NCBI GenBank assembly: GCA_009695405.1
Contig: SIAZ01000239.1
Span: 1-5,546, forward strand
Source: Pedosphaera sp.
GTDB lineage: Bacteria > Verrucomicrobiota > Verrucomicrobiia > Limisphaerales > UBA9464
Direction of reading: 5' to 3'
Length of the DNA: 5,546 nt
Shown here: in pieces, positions 1 through 5,546 of the stretch
How positions within the stretch are numbered: the first letter of the stretch is position 1
How the letters are laid out: every line of letters starts with the position of its first letter
Notes under the pieces: model-generated
The model's input: the letters and a program-made list of their open reading frames with translations, nothing else
Told to the model about the DNA's origin: nothing
Databases searched by the model: none
Program-made: the position numbers and the translations under genes

Positions 1-132
1 TACGGGTTGGAAAATCTGCCAATCGATGACCGCGTTGAGCCGTTCCAACGGATCGCTTTGCTTTGAAATCTGGGCCAAGCGTTCAGTCAGAGAGAAGAAG
101 GAAAGTTCAGCGGGACGGATCAATTCAGGCAT
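1..132 (-). CDS. IS5-family transposase, N-terminal fragment (cut by window edge)
   Basis: The gene starts at the ATG at 132-130 and stays open for 44 codons to the window edge. The protein begins MPELIRPAELSFFSLTER and continues with KQSDPLERLNAVIDWQIF (residues 24-41). This D-P-L-E-R-L-N-x-x-I-D-W-x-x-F pattern is the N-terminal signature I know from IS5-family (InsH/DUF772-type) transposases. The DDE catalytic domain would lie further left and cannot be seen, so activity cannot be judged. There is no clear Shine-Dalgarno sequence before the ATG. The short distance to the element's tip is normal for a gene that begins just inside an IS end. Family assignment is fairly secure; the subgroup is not. 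Confidence 0.75.
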   Translation of the reverse strand, partial: MPELIRPAELSFFSLTERLAQISKQSDPLERLNAVIDWQIFQPV

Positions 133-158
133 GCTGTCTTGGACGAAAATCCAGCCCT

Positions 159-171
159 GCTTACTCACCTT
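159..171 (-). repeat. Probable IS terminal inverted repeat (one copy visible)
   Basis: On the minus strand this reads AAGGTGAGTAAGC, followed by AGGGCTGG. It matches the outline of the IS5 end (AAGGTGCGAATAAGCGGGG, recalled from E. coli IS5) with a small gap. It sits at the expected place, upstream of the transposase start and next to a TTAG site. The partner repeat is outside the window, so this is an assignment by resemblance only. Confidence 0.45.
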
Positions 172-238
172 TTAGACACATTTCTTTCCGCGAATTGAGT
201 TTCTGGGAGTCCCCTTAAAAACAGACGGACAAGAAATC
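172..238 (+). other. IS/esterase junction with in-frame remnant of the esterase 5' region
   Basis: TTAG (172-175) is a candidate target-site duplication. From 176 to 238 the esterase frame stays open for 21 codons and reads RIEFLGVPLKTDGQEIV (188-238) straight into the protein that follows. This stretch looks like real protein sequence and contains no ATG, GTG or TTG start codon in frame. The TAG at 173-175 closes the frame exactly at the junction. The simplest reading is that the gene once continued further upstream and lost its beginning to the IS. If TTAG really was the original target, its in-frame TAG would argue that the frame was already closed there. The exact boundary is therefore uncertain. 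Confidence 0.55.
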
Positions 239-2050
239 GTGGTAGCAGTAGATCAAGTCGCTTTCACTTTTGATGCTGGACGAGTCACCGCCGATAAACG
301 AGTAACTCTCGGTTGCAAAGCCGTTTATCCGAATGAGGTGAAAATCAAAGACATCGCTATCTCGATCCAGCAGGATATTCAAGAACCCGCTTTTACACTC
401 AGCGCACCTCGACGTTGGGATGGTCGTAAGAGAATCGAAATTGTTCCTCAGTTTAGTAATCTCAAAGCAATGCAGGGGAAGGGATTCGGCAGTTTAAAGA
501 TAGTGTGGAGCGTATCGCCGATGGCGGTGATTAAAGAAGTTGCACCGGATAAATTGATTCTGATGCGTGCTCAAAAAAGCGGGACGATGACTGTGACGGC
601 GACGGTGAGTAACGGAGGAATGCCAGTGAGTCAGTCGACGATCATTGAGGTTAAGGAACCCAAACTTGACCCGTGGGTACCCCGTATCGCTGGAAAAGAG
701 GAAAAACCGGAAGAGGGTCAGTTTTACGCTCGAGATGACAAAAACGAGGGGACTCTTCATTACAACGGTCTATTGAATGAACCAGGCGTTGCGGTTTTTC
801 TAAAACTCTTCGCAGAGGGTAAGCTGATCAAAACGGAACGTGGTCGCAGTAAAGAGGACCACTCCTATCGCTTATCGGTGGGGCTCAAACCGGGATTGAT
901 CCGCTACTCGGTTGAATTTGGATTTCAGTCGAGTGGGCAAGATCAGGTGATACACACGGTAAGTAATTTGGTTTGCGGAGACGCCTACCTGATTGAGGGG
1001 CAATCCAATGCTTTAGCGACGGATACCGGTGAAAAGTCTCCTCCAGAAACCAATCCATGGATTCGCAGCTATGGTCGCCCCTCAGAGAATGCAAAGGACA
1101 ACCTTGCCAATCTCTGGTGCAACCCAGTTTGGAAGGCTGAAAAGGGCGAGAAAGCCGAACTAGGTTGGTGGGGTATGGAATTAGCAAAGCGGCTATTGGA
1201 GAGTCAAAAAATCCCTATTTTTATGATTAATGCCGCTGCCGGCGGTACCCGTATTGATCAGCATCAGAGGAATGCTCTGCACCCAGCAGATTTAGGTGCA
1301 ATCTACGGGCACATGCTTTGGCGGGTGCAGCAGGTGAAGTTGACACATGGCATTCGTGGAATCCTCTGGCACCAGGGAGAAAGTGATCAGGGCGCCGATG
1401 GACCGACTGGAGGCTATGGTTGGGAAACCTATCAACCGTTGTTTGTGGAAATGTCTGCCGCATGGAAACAGGACTTTCCGAATGTGAAGAAGTATTACAT
1501 TTATCAAATATGGCCCGACTCCTGTAGCATGGGTGGAAGATTCGGTTCTGGGGACCGATTACGGGAAAAACTCCGAACTCTACCTGGTCTTTATTCCAAC
1601 ATGGGCATTATATCTACGCTCGGAATTAGACCTCCTGGGGGGTGTTATTTTCCTCTTGTCGGTTGGTCGGAATTGGCTCGACTCATTCAACCGCTCATCG
1701 AGCGAGATTTTTACGGTAAAATCCCCTCGCTTTCAATTACCCCTCCTAACCTTCGACGCGCGTTTTATGGAGGAAAAGCGACTGACTCTGTCTCTCTCGA
1801 ATTTGATCAACCAGTGGTTTGGTCGAAGACTTTGGTAGGGCAATTTTATTTGGATGGCGAAAAAAACCAAGTGCTGGAAGGTAGTGTTTCAGGGAATGTC
1901 CTAACCCTAAAATTAAAGTCATCCTTAACGTCAAAAAAAATCACTTATCTCAAAGAAAGCGCTTGGAATCAGGGCACACTGCTGAACGGGGCGAACGGTC
2001 TTGCTGCACTGACTTTTTGCGAGGTCCCGATTCAATTGAGCGGCTTTTAG
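239..2050 (+). CDS. Sialate O-acetylesterase-like (SASA/SGNH) carbohydrate esterase, probably 5'-truncated by the IS
   Basis: The SASA family removes O-acetyl groups from sugars such as sialic acid or plant and algal polysaccharides, usually outside the cytoplasm. Numbered from the GTG at 239, residues 1-240 look like two or more beta-sandwich (Ig-like) modules. The esterase domain runs about 245-490 and the C-terminal beta domain about 495-603. Visible motifs are GQSN (254-257) with the expected nucleophile Ser256, AAAGGTRIDQHQ (332-343) and WHQGESD (377-383). Near the end of the domain, where I expect a catalytic His in a C-H-[FY]-P context, the sequence is CYFP (469-472), so the His is replaced by Tyr470. 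No signal peptide is present at this start, although such enzymes are normally exported. The frame is open upstream to 176, at the IS junction, so the GTG is unlikely to be the native start and the gene is probably a remnant. There are no frameshifts or internal stops. Family call is secure; substrate is unknown. Confidence 0.82.
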   Translation: MVAVDQVAFTFDAGRVTADKRVTLGCKAVYPNEVKIKDIAISIQQDIQEPAFTLSAPRRWDGRKRIEIVPQFSNLKAMQGKGFGSLKIVWSVSPMAVIKEVAPDKLILMRAQKSGTMTVTATVSNGGMPVSQSTIIEVKEPKLDPWVPRIAGKEEKPEEGQFYARDDKNEGTLHYNGLLNEPGVAVFLKLFAEGKLIKTERGRSKEDHSYRLSVGLKPGLIRYSVEFGFQSSGQDQVIHTVSNLVCGDAYLIEGQSNALATDTGEKSPPETNPWIRSYGRPSENAKDNLANLWCNPVWKAEKGEKAELGWWGMELAKRLLESQKIPIFMINAAAGGTRIDQHQRNALHPADLGAIYGHMLWRVQQVKLTHGIRGILWHQGESDQGADGPTGGYGWETYQPLFVEMSAAWKQDFPNVKKYYIYQIWPDSCSMGGRFGSGDRLREKLRTLPGLYSNMGIISTLGIRPPGGCYFPLVGWSELARLIQPLIERDFYGKIPSLSITPPNLRRAFYGGKATDSVSLEFDQPVVWSKTLVGQFYLDGEKNQVLEGSVSGNVLTLKLKSSLTSKKITYLKESAWNQGTLLNGANGLAALTFCEVPIQLSGF

Positions 2051-2186
2051 ACTGGCATGGATTGTGTAAACCGTTGTTGAAGATCTATTAAAGTAACCAA
2101 AACTGTGAGGCGCCGGCGTGCTGGACAGGTAGGGAACATTTGGTGGAAGATATCTCCATTCATACGACGCCACACCACACCTTGAA
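2051..2186. other. Intergenic gap between esterase and dehydrogenase
   Basis: This 136-bp gap holds no convincing gene, terminator or operator. The promoter of the downstream plus-strand run should lie here. The best sigma70-like pair I can find is TTGTGT (2062-2067) and TATTAA (2086-2091) with an 18-bp spacer, which is too weak to call. A short perfect palindrome, AGATATCT (2148-2155), sits about 30 bp before the dehydrogenase start. It is too short to assign as an operator. Confidence 0.4.
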
Positions 2187-3215
2187 ATGAAAGCAATCCA
2201 ATTGGAAAAACCGGGCCAATTCCGGTTAATTGATGTTGATGAACCGGGTGCCCCTGCTGCAGGTGAGGTGGTGGTCCGTGTCCATCGCGTGGGAATTTGC
2301 GGTACTGATTTCAGCGGGTATTTGGGTAAAATGCCCTTCTTTTCTTACCCGCGAATTCCTGGTCACGAACTGGGCGTCGAGGTCGTCGCTTTGGGCCAAG
2401 GTGTTACTGGAGTGAAGGTGGGGGATCGATGCAGCGTGGAACCGTATTTGAACTGTCAGCAATGCCATGCCTGTCGCCGAGGACATACGAATTGTTGTCA
2501 GAATAACCAGACCCTCGGGGTGCATTGCGACGGAGGACTTCAGCGGTTTTATAAAGTGCCGGCGAGGAAACTTCATCCTTCGGCTTCGTTGGACTTTGAC
2601 TCACTCGCGCTCGTCGAGACTTTAGCGATCGGTCGCCATGCGGTTCAACGAAGCCAATCCCGAATTGGAGAAACAATTGTGGTCATCGGTGCTGGCCCCA
2701 TCGGGTTAAGTGTCATCGAATTTGCGCGAATCAGTGGAGCACGAACAGTGGTCATGGATGTCAATCCGCAACGCTTGGAATTTGTCCGAACGGTGATGGG
2801 TGTCAAAGACACGATCTTGGCACGAGGAGATGCGACGGATATTGAGGCGGTGTCGGCATTGACCGGCGGCGACTTTGCCGAATCTGTCATTGATGCCACG
2901 GGATCCAATAGGTCGATGAGTCGTGCTTTGGAATTTTGTTCCTTTGGCGGACGCCTCGTGTTCGTCGGGATTACTCAAGCCGAGTTGAGCTTTCTGCACG
3001 CCCCCCTGTTGCACCGTCGAGAGTTGACCTTGATGGCGAGTCGCAATGCATTGTCTGATGATTTCAAACAGATCATCACTCTGATAGAGACGCGGCGCCT
3101 TGATACACGCCCTTGGATTACTCACCGATCTGATTTTAGCTCAATGGCTGCTTGTTTTACCGATTGGTTGAAGCCTGAGGCAGGCGTGATTAAAGCCATG
3201 GTTGCCCTAGATTAA
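2187..3215 (+). CDS. Zinc-dependent medium-chain alcohol/polyol dehydrogenase, LgoD (YjjN)-like
   Basis: This is a cytoplasmic NAD-dependent sugar-acid or polyol dehydrogenase of the MDR superfamily, 342 aa, full length for the family. Catalytic zinc ligands are Cys38 (GICGTD, 37-42), His60-Glu61 (GHE) and probably Glu144. The structural zinc site is Cys90, Cys93, Cys96 and Cys104 in the usual C-x2-C-x2-C-x7-C spacing. The Rossmann motif is GAGPIG (168-173), and Asp191 at the end of the second strand favours NAD over NADP. Several stretches closely resemble, from memory, E. coli LgoD (L-galactonate 5-dehydrogenase): PFFSYPR (50-56), CQQCHAC (90-96), TNCC (101-104), GVHCDGG (111-117), the SRNA/DDF segment (285-293) and THR (312-314). 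The substrate may still differ; sorbitol, threonine and fucose dehydrogenases share this fold. The ATG at 2187 begins exactly at the family's usual N-terminus but has no Shine-Dalgarno sequence. The first rhomboid starts about 8 bp after its stop, so the two are probably co-transcribed. Confidence 0.9.
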   Translation: MKAIQLEKPGQFRLIDVDEPGAPAAGEVVVRVHRVGICGTDFSGYLGKMPFFSYPRIPGHELGVEVVALGQGVTGVKVGDRCSVEPYLNCQQCHACRRGHTNCCQNNQTLGVHCDGGLQRFYKVPARKLHPSASLDFDSLALVETLAIGRHAVQRSQSRIGETIVVIGAGPIGLSVIEFARISGARTVVMDVNPQRLEFVRTVMGVKDTILARGDATDIEAVSALTGGDFAESVIDATGSNRSMSRALEFCSFGGRLVFVGITQAELSFLHAPLLHRRELTLMASRNALSDDFKQIITLIETRRLDTRPWITHRSDFSSMAACFTDWLKPEAGVIKAMVALD

Positions 3216-3223
3216 ATCGTCTT

Positions 3224-3958
3224 TTGAACCGAAACAACGAAGAGACAGTGCACCCAGATCAATCATCGTCTTCGGCCAAATCGGAAGGTGGAGAAAAATT
3301 AGAGCGCTACGCCACGATTGTCTTGATCGTGTTAAACATCGCTTTCTTCGCCTATGAACTGTGGTTGAAACAGGGTAGTCCGCTGCGGCGGTATCAATTT
3401 GAACAGACCCATGCGCTGAGCCTCCAAGGGTTTCGTCAAGGCGCTTGGTGGCAGTTGATTACCTTCCAATTCCTTCATGGCGGTTGGATCCATCTCCTTA
3501 TGAATCTGTTGTTACTTCACTCCTTGGGGCCGGTGATGGAAACGACCTTGGGTCGTTGGCGCTTTTTAGTGCTGTATTTGGTCAGCGGTAGCGTTGGTGG
3601 CGTGCTTCAATTGATTGGGGCTTGGTCGTCACCAGCGTATTTTGGAGCTTCTGTTGTCGGGGCTTCCGCTGGGTTGTGCGGACTCCTAGCGTCGCTCGCT
3701 GTGGTTTACTCAGAAGAACGTCTCAGACTTCTAATCTTCTTTATCTTCCCTATGGAAATTCGAGCGAAATTTGTCTTACTCTTTACAGTTTTATTAAGTG
3801 CAGCCGGAGCCGTCTTTGCCGTGGGAGCTGTCGCGCATTTAGCTCATTTAGGAGGACTCATTGGAGGGCTTTGGTGCATCAATTGGTGGAAGATCGAACC
3901 GATTCTCGTTTCTGCCCCGGCGTCGCCGTCACCTCTCACTTCACGCAATCTTCGTTGA
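3224..3958 (+). CDS. Rhomboid-family intramembrane serine protease (first of a tandem pair)
   Basis: Rhomboids cut transmembrane segments of substrate proteins inside the inner membrane. This 244-aa protein has a hydrophilic N-terminus (1-27), then about six membrane segments (near 28-46, 84-104, 114-133, 145-163, 181-200 and 202-220). Motifs are complete: FLHGGWIHLLMN (83-94) with His90 and Asn94 for the oxyanion region, GASAG (146-150) with nucleophile Ser148, and AHLGG (207-211) with catalytic His208. It should be an active protease. The C-terminal tail is short and Pro/Ser-rich. The frame opens at 3194 after a stop and has no ATG until residue 93, which lies inside the conserved core, so the start must be non-ATG. 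TTG at 3224 is used here, giving an 8-bp gap to the dehydrogenase. GTG at 3248, preceded by purine-rich GAAGAG, is an equally reasonable alternative. It probably belongs to the same transcript as its neighbours. Substrate is unknown. Confidence 0.9.
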   Translation: MNRNNEETVHPDQSSSSAKSEGGEKLERYATIVLIVLNIAFFAYELWLKQGSPLRRYQFEQTHALSLQGFRQGAWWQLITFQFLHGGWIHLLMNLLLLHSLGPVMETTLGRWRFLVLYLVSGSVGGVLQLIGAWSSPAYFGASVVGASAGLCGLLASLAVVYSEERLRLLIFFIFPMEIRAKFVLLFTVLLSAAGAVFAVGAVAHLAHLGGLIGGLWCINWWKIEPILVSAPASPSPLTSRNLR

Positions 3959-3988
3959 ATTTTCGAGCGTAGTCCTTAAACTCCCTTT

Positions 3989-4888
3989 ATGATGTTTGAT
4001 CGTGATTCTGGGTCTGATTGGTGGGGAACCAGAAAACCAGCAGCGGTTATTCTTATGTGGGTGTTGGGAATCTGCTTTTTGGTCCAATCCCTAGCTAACT
4101 TTTATGCCCATATTCCGATCGAACCTGCGCTGGCTTTGAGTAATGCTGGATTGAAGGAGGGTAAACTATGGACACTATTTACTTATCAATTTCTCCACGG
4201 AGGCCCATGGCCTTGGCATTTAATCGGTAATTGTCTGGGGTTATACTTCATTGGACTGCACATCGAAGAGCTCTACGGAGCGCGCAAATTTCTTTGGATG
4301 TACTTTGGAGGTGCCGGTTTAGGGGCTTTTGTTCAGGTAGTCGTGACCTCTCTACCCTCTCACAATGACAGCCTGGTCTTAGGAGCGTCTGCGGGAGTGA
4401 TGTCGTTACTCGCTGCCTACGCTATCGCTTTTCCGGAGCGTCAGATTACCACTTTTATCTATTTTATTCCAGTGACATTGAGGGCTAAGTGGTTGCTCCG
4501 GTTCTTTGGCGGTCTCGCTGCCTTTGGATCTCTCTTCCCGTTCGACATAATTGCGCACGGAGCACATTTAGGTGGGATTTTATTCGGTATTTTTTACGTC
4601 AAAGCGGGTGGTTTGAGTGAATTTGGCGGGAATACAGTTTCTGATTCAATTGAACGTTGGATGGCCGGTTTTCGGGGTGAAAAGAAAAGCGCTAACAAAA
4701 ATCCAGTGATTCCACTTCGGTTTTCCTTGAAACCACAGGCCACAGGTAAGGAGCAGTCAGACGCCGATTTTATAGCCCGAGAGGTGGATCCCATTCTGGA
4801 GAAAATAGCTAAGCACGGTATCCAGAGTCTGACTTCAGCGGAGCGGATGACCTTGGAAACGGCCCGGCAACGTGTCGCTCAGCGGTAA
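3989..4888 (+). CDS. Rhomboid-family intramembrane serine protease with C-terminal cytoplasmic tail (second of a tandem pair)
   Basis: This 299-aa protein has a rhomboid core at about 17-205 and a long soluble tail. Core motifs are YQFLHGG (66-72), His77 and Asn81 (HLIGN), GASAG (132-136) with nucleophile Ser134, and AHLGG (192-196) with catalytic His193. Both catalytic residues are present. The tail is polar from about 215. It ends in a predicted helical segment (about 258-298) containing EVDPILEKIAKHGIQSLTSAER (split: EVDPILEKIAKHG 265-277, IQSLTSAER 278-286). This resembles the small C-terminal domain (DUF6576-type, from memory) found on many rhomboids, with its V-D-x-I-L-x-K-I and S-L-T-x-x-E pattern. 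It shares motif spacing and a P-x-x-x-R-A-K segment (161-167) with the preceding rhomboid, from which it is separated by 30 bp. ATG 3989 and ATG 3992 are adjacent candidate starts, and neither has a Shine-Dalgarno sequence. Confidence 0.92.
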   Translation: MMFDRDSGSDWWGTRKPAAVILMWVLGICFLVQSLANFYAHIPIEPALALSNAGLKEGKLWTLFTYQFLHGGPWPWHLIGNCLGLYFIGLHIEELYGARKFLWMYFGGAGLGAFVQVVVTSLPSHNDSLVLGASAGVMSLLAAYAIAFPERQITTFIYFIPVTLRAKWLLRFFGGLAAFGSLFPFDIIAHGAHLGGILFGIFYVKAGGLSEFGGNTVSDSIERWMAGFRGEKKSANKNPVIPLRFSLKPQATGKEQSDADFIAREVDPILEKIAKHGIQSLTSAERMTLETARQRVAQR

Positions 4889-4898
4889 GATTACCCGC
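4882..4898. terminator. Weak hairpin at the convergent gene ends
   Basis: GCGGTA (4882-4887) can pair with TACCCGC (4892-4898), leaving a 4-base loop (AGAT) and one bulged C. It overlaps the second rhomboid's stop codon and fills the 12-bp spacer before the lpxB stop. On the plus strand it is followed by CTTTATAAA, a poor U-tract, and on the minus strand by no U-tract. It may serve as a minimal shared terminator, but the structure is short and could be chance. Confidence 0.22.
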
Positions 4899-4900
4899 CT

Positions 4901-5546
4901 TTATAAATCCGATGTGCGACTAAGTTCAAGGATGGCATCGGCGGCCCGTCGGCAGACCCCAGGGTCCCCTAGGAGTTCGCGAACCCTCTCCAGTTCGGCC
5001 ACCGTTCTCGAGTGAAGCACTGGGTCATTAAGCAACTGAATAACCGCTTCAGCGATGGCACTTGGAGTAGCGGCGTCTTGAATAAATTCAGGAATAACCG
5101 CCTTGTTAGCTAAAATATTGGGGAGTGCTAAATAGGGGACGTTAATGATCTGACGGCCGATTTGATAGGTGCTCCAAGAGGTTCGGTACAAAGCCACAGT
5201 CGGCACAGTGAACCAAGCGCATTCCAAGGTGACTGTCCCAGTTGAAGCGATAGCGACATCCGTCCGACTAAGTTCTTGGGCCAGATTTCCGATGTGAATT
5301 TCCAAGCCAAGAGGAGGCGTAACCGATTCAGGCAACCAAGCGCGGGAGGATTCAGTCGGAAGAACGAGAACCGGAAGGCTGCCCGTTGCTCGACGCACCT
5401 CCTCGGCAGCCGCGGCCATCACTGGCCAATGGCGCCGCAATTCACCGGGCCGACTTCCGGGAAGTAGGAGCAATCGTCGGGGACGAGAAGAGGTCTTCTT
5501 AAAGGGAGTGCGGGCGTAACGATCGATGAGGGGATGTCCCACAAAT
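4901..5546 (-). CDS. lpxB: Lipid-A-disaccharide synthase LpxB, C-terminal part (5' end beyond the window)
   Basis: LpxB joins UDP-2,3-diacylglucosamine to lipid X to make the beta-1,6-linked lipid A disaccharide at the inner face of the cytoplasmic membrane (GT19, GT-B fold). The frame reads off the right edge as F-V-G-H-P-L-I-D, the conserved mid-protein motif of the family, so GTG at 5542 is an internal valine codon and not a start. Numbered from that codon, visible motifs are LLLLPGSR (24-31), STGTVTLE (100-107, the nucleotide-sugar binding loop), YRTSWSTY (119-126), LPNILANK (140-147) and PEFIQ (151-155). These match the E. coli motifs LLPGSR, SGTAALE and SLPNLLAG. About 215 of an expected 370-390 residues are present, that is most of the C-terminal lobe. 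It ends 12 bp from the oppositely oriented second rhomboid. No defect is visible in the part shown. Confidence 0.93.
   Translation of the reverse strand, partial: FVGHPLIDRYARTPFKKTSSRPRRLLLLPGSRPGELRRHWPVMAAAAEEVRRATGSLPVLVLPTESSRAWLPESVTPPLGLEIHIGNLAQELSRTDVAIASTGTVTLECAWFTVPTVALYRTSWSTYQIGRQIINVPYLALPNILANKAVIPEFIQDAATPSAIAEAVIQLLNDPVLHSRTVAELERVRELLGDPGVCRRAADAILELSRTSDL

Larger units (their letters stand above)
1..171 (-). mobile_element. 5' end of an IS5-family-like insertion sequence (partial, runs off the left edge)
   Basis: This is the outer end of an insertion sequence whose body lies left of the window. It contains the start of a transposase gene on the minus strand, and about 40 bp of non-coding DNA separates that start from the element's presumed tip. 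Read on the minus strand, the tip AAGGTGAGTAAGC (159-171) resembles, from memory, the IS5 terminal repeat, which begins GGAAGGTGCGAATAAGC. Next to it lies TTAG (172-175), which fits the YTAR target preference of the IS5 group. The right boundary at 171 is inferred from this resemblance and could be off by several bases. The other end, its inverted repeat and the matching target duplication are not in the window, so the boundary cannot be confirmed here. Confidence 0.62.

Noticed and set aside
1533..1838. A 101-codon plus-strand frame inside the esterase gene
   Set aside because: It overlaps conserved esterase sequence in another frame, and the esterase frame is uninterrupted, so there is no sign of a frameshift or a nested gene.
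2062..2091. Possible promoter TTGTGT-18 bp-TATTAA upstream of the dehydrogenase
   Set aside because: Both boxes are poor matches and pairs of this quality are expected by chance in AT-rich spacer DNA.
2706..3125. A 139-codon open frame on the minus strand opposite the dehydrogenase gene
   Set aside because: It lies wholly inside a well-supported gene, its product has no recognisable motif and an atypical composition, and it is best explained as a shadow of the coding strand.
239..4888. A single novel functional system linking esterase, dehydrogenase and rhomboids
   Set aside because: The esterase is probably a broken remnant separated by 136 bp, all families are known, and nothing in the sequence ties the products to one task beyond probable co-transcription of the last three.
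4901..5542. Complete 213-aa protein starting at GTG 5542
   Set aside because: The preceding codon continues the conserved F-V-G-H-P motif of LpxB off the window edge, so the gene is partial and the GTG is internal.

Overview
The window looks like chromosomal DNA of a Gram-negative bacterium from the Planctomycetes-Verrucomicrobia (PVC) side of the tree, most likely Verrucomicrobiota. The reasons are a lipid A gene (lpxB), a large multi-domain SASA-type carbohydrate esterase of a kind I associate with planctomycetes and verrucomicrobia, and starts that mostly lack a Shine-Dalgarno sequence. The phylum is an inference from protein style; no rRNA or other marker is present.

Layout. (a) Positions 1-171 are the 5' end of an IS5-like insertion sequence. 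It carries the first 44 codons of its transposase on the minus strand and an outer end that resembles the terminal repeat of IS5. (b) Immediately next to it, 176-2050 (+) is the 3' part of a sialate O-acetylesterase-like (SASA, SGNH-type) gene. Its frame stays open up to the IS junction with no good start codon, so it appears to be a gene cut off at its 5' end by the insertion. It may also have lost a catalytic histidine. (c) A 136-bp gap separates it from a probable three-gene plus-strand run: a zinc-dependent medium-chain dehydrogenase resembling E. coli LgoD/YjjN (2187-3215), then two different rhomboid intramembrane serine proteases in tandem (3224-3958 and 3989-4888). (d) Converging on these from the right, with only 12 bp between stop codons, is the C-terminal part of lpxB, lipid-A-disaccharide synthase (4901 to beyond 5546, minus).

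The esterase and the dehydrogenase could both serve breakdown of acetylated or uncommon sugars, but the two are not tightly coupled in sequence. The rhomboid pair has complete catalytic Ser/His dyads in both copies and looks like an old duplication. Only the second copy has a long cytoplasmic C-terminal tail with a small conserved helical domain. Rhomboids and LpxB share a membrane location, but their convergent arrangement does not indicate a common operon.

I see no CRISPR array, tRNA, rRNA, riboswitch or clearly new multi-gene system. The points most worth checking are the IS/esterase junction, the His-to-Tyr change in the esterase, and the tandem rhomboids.
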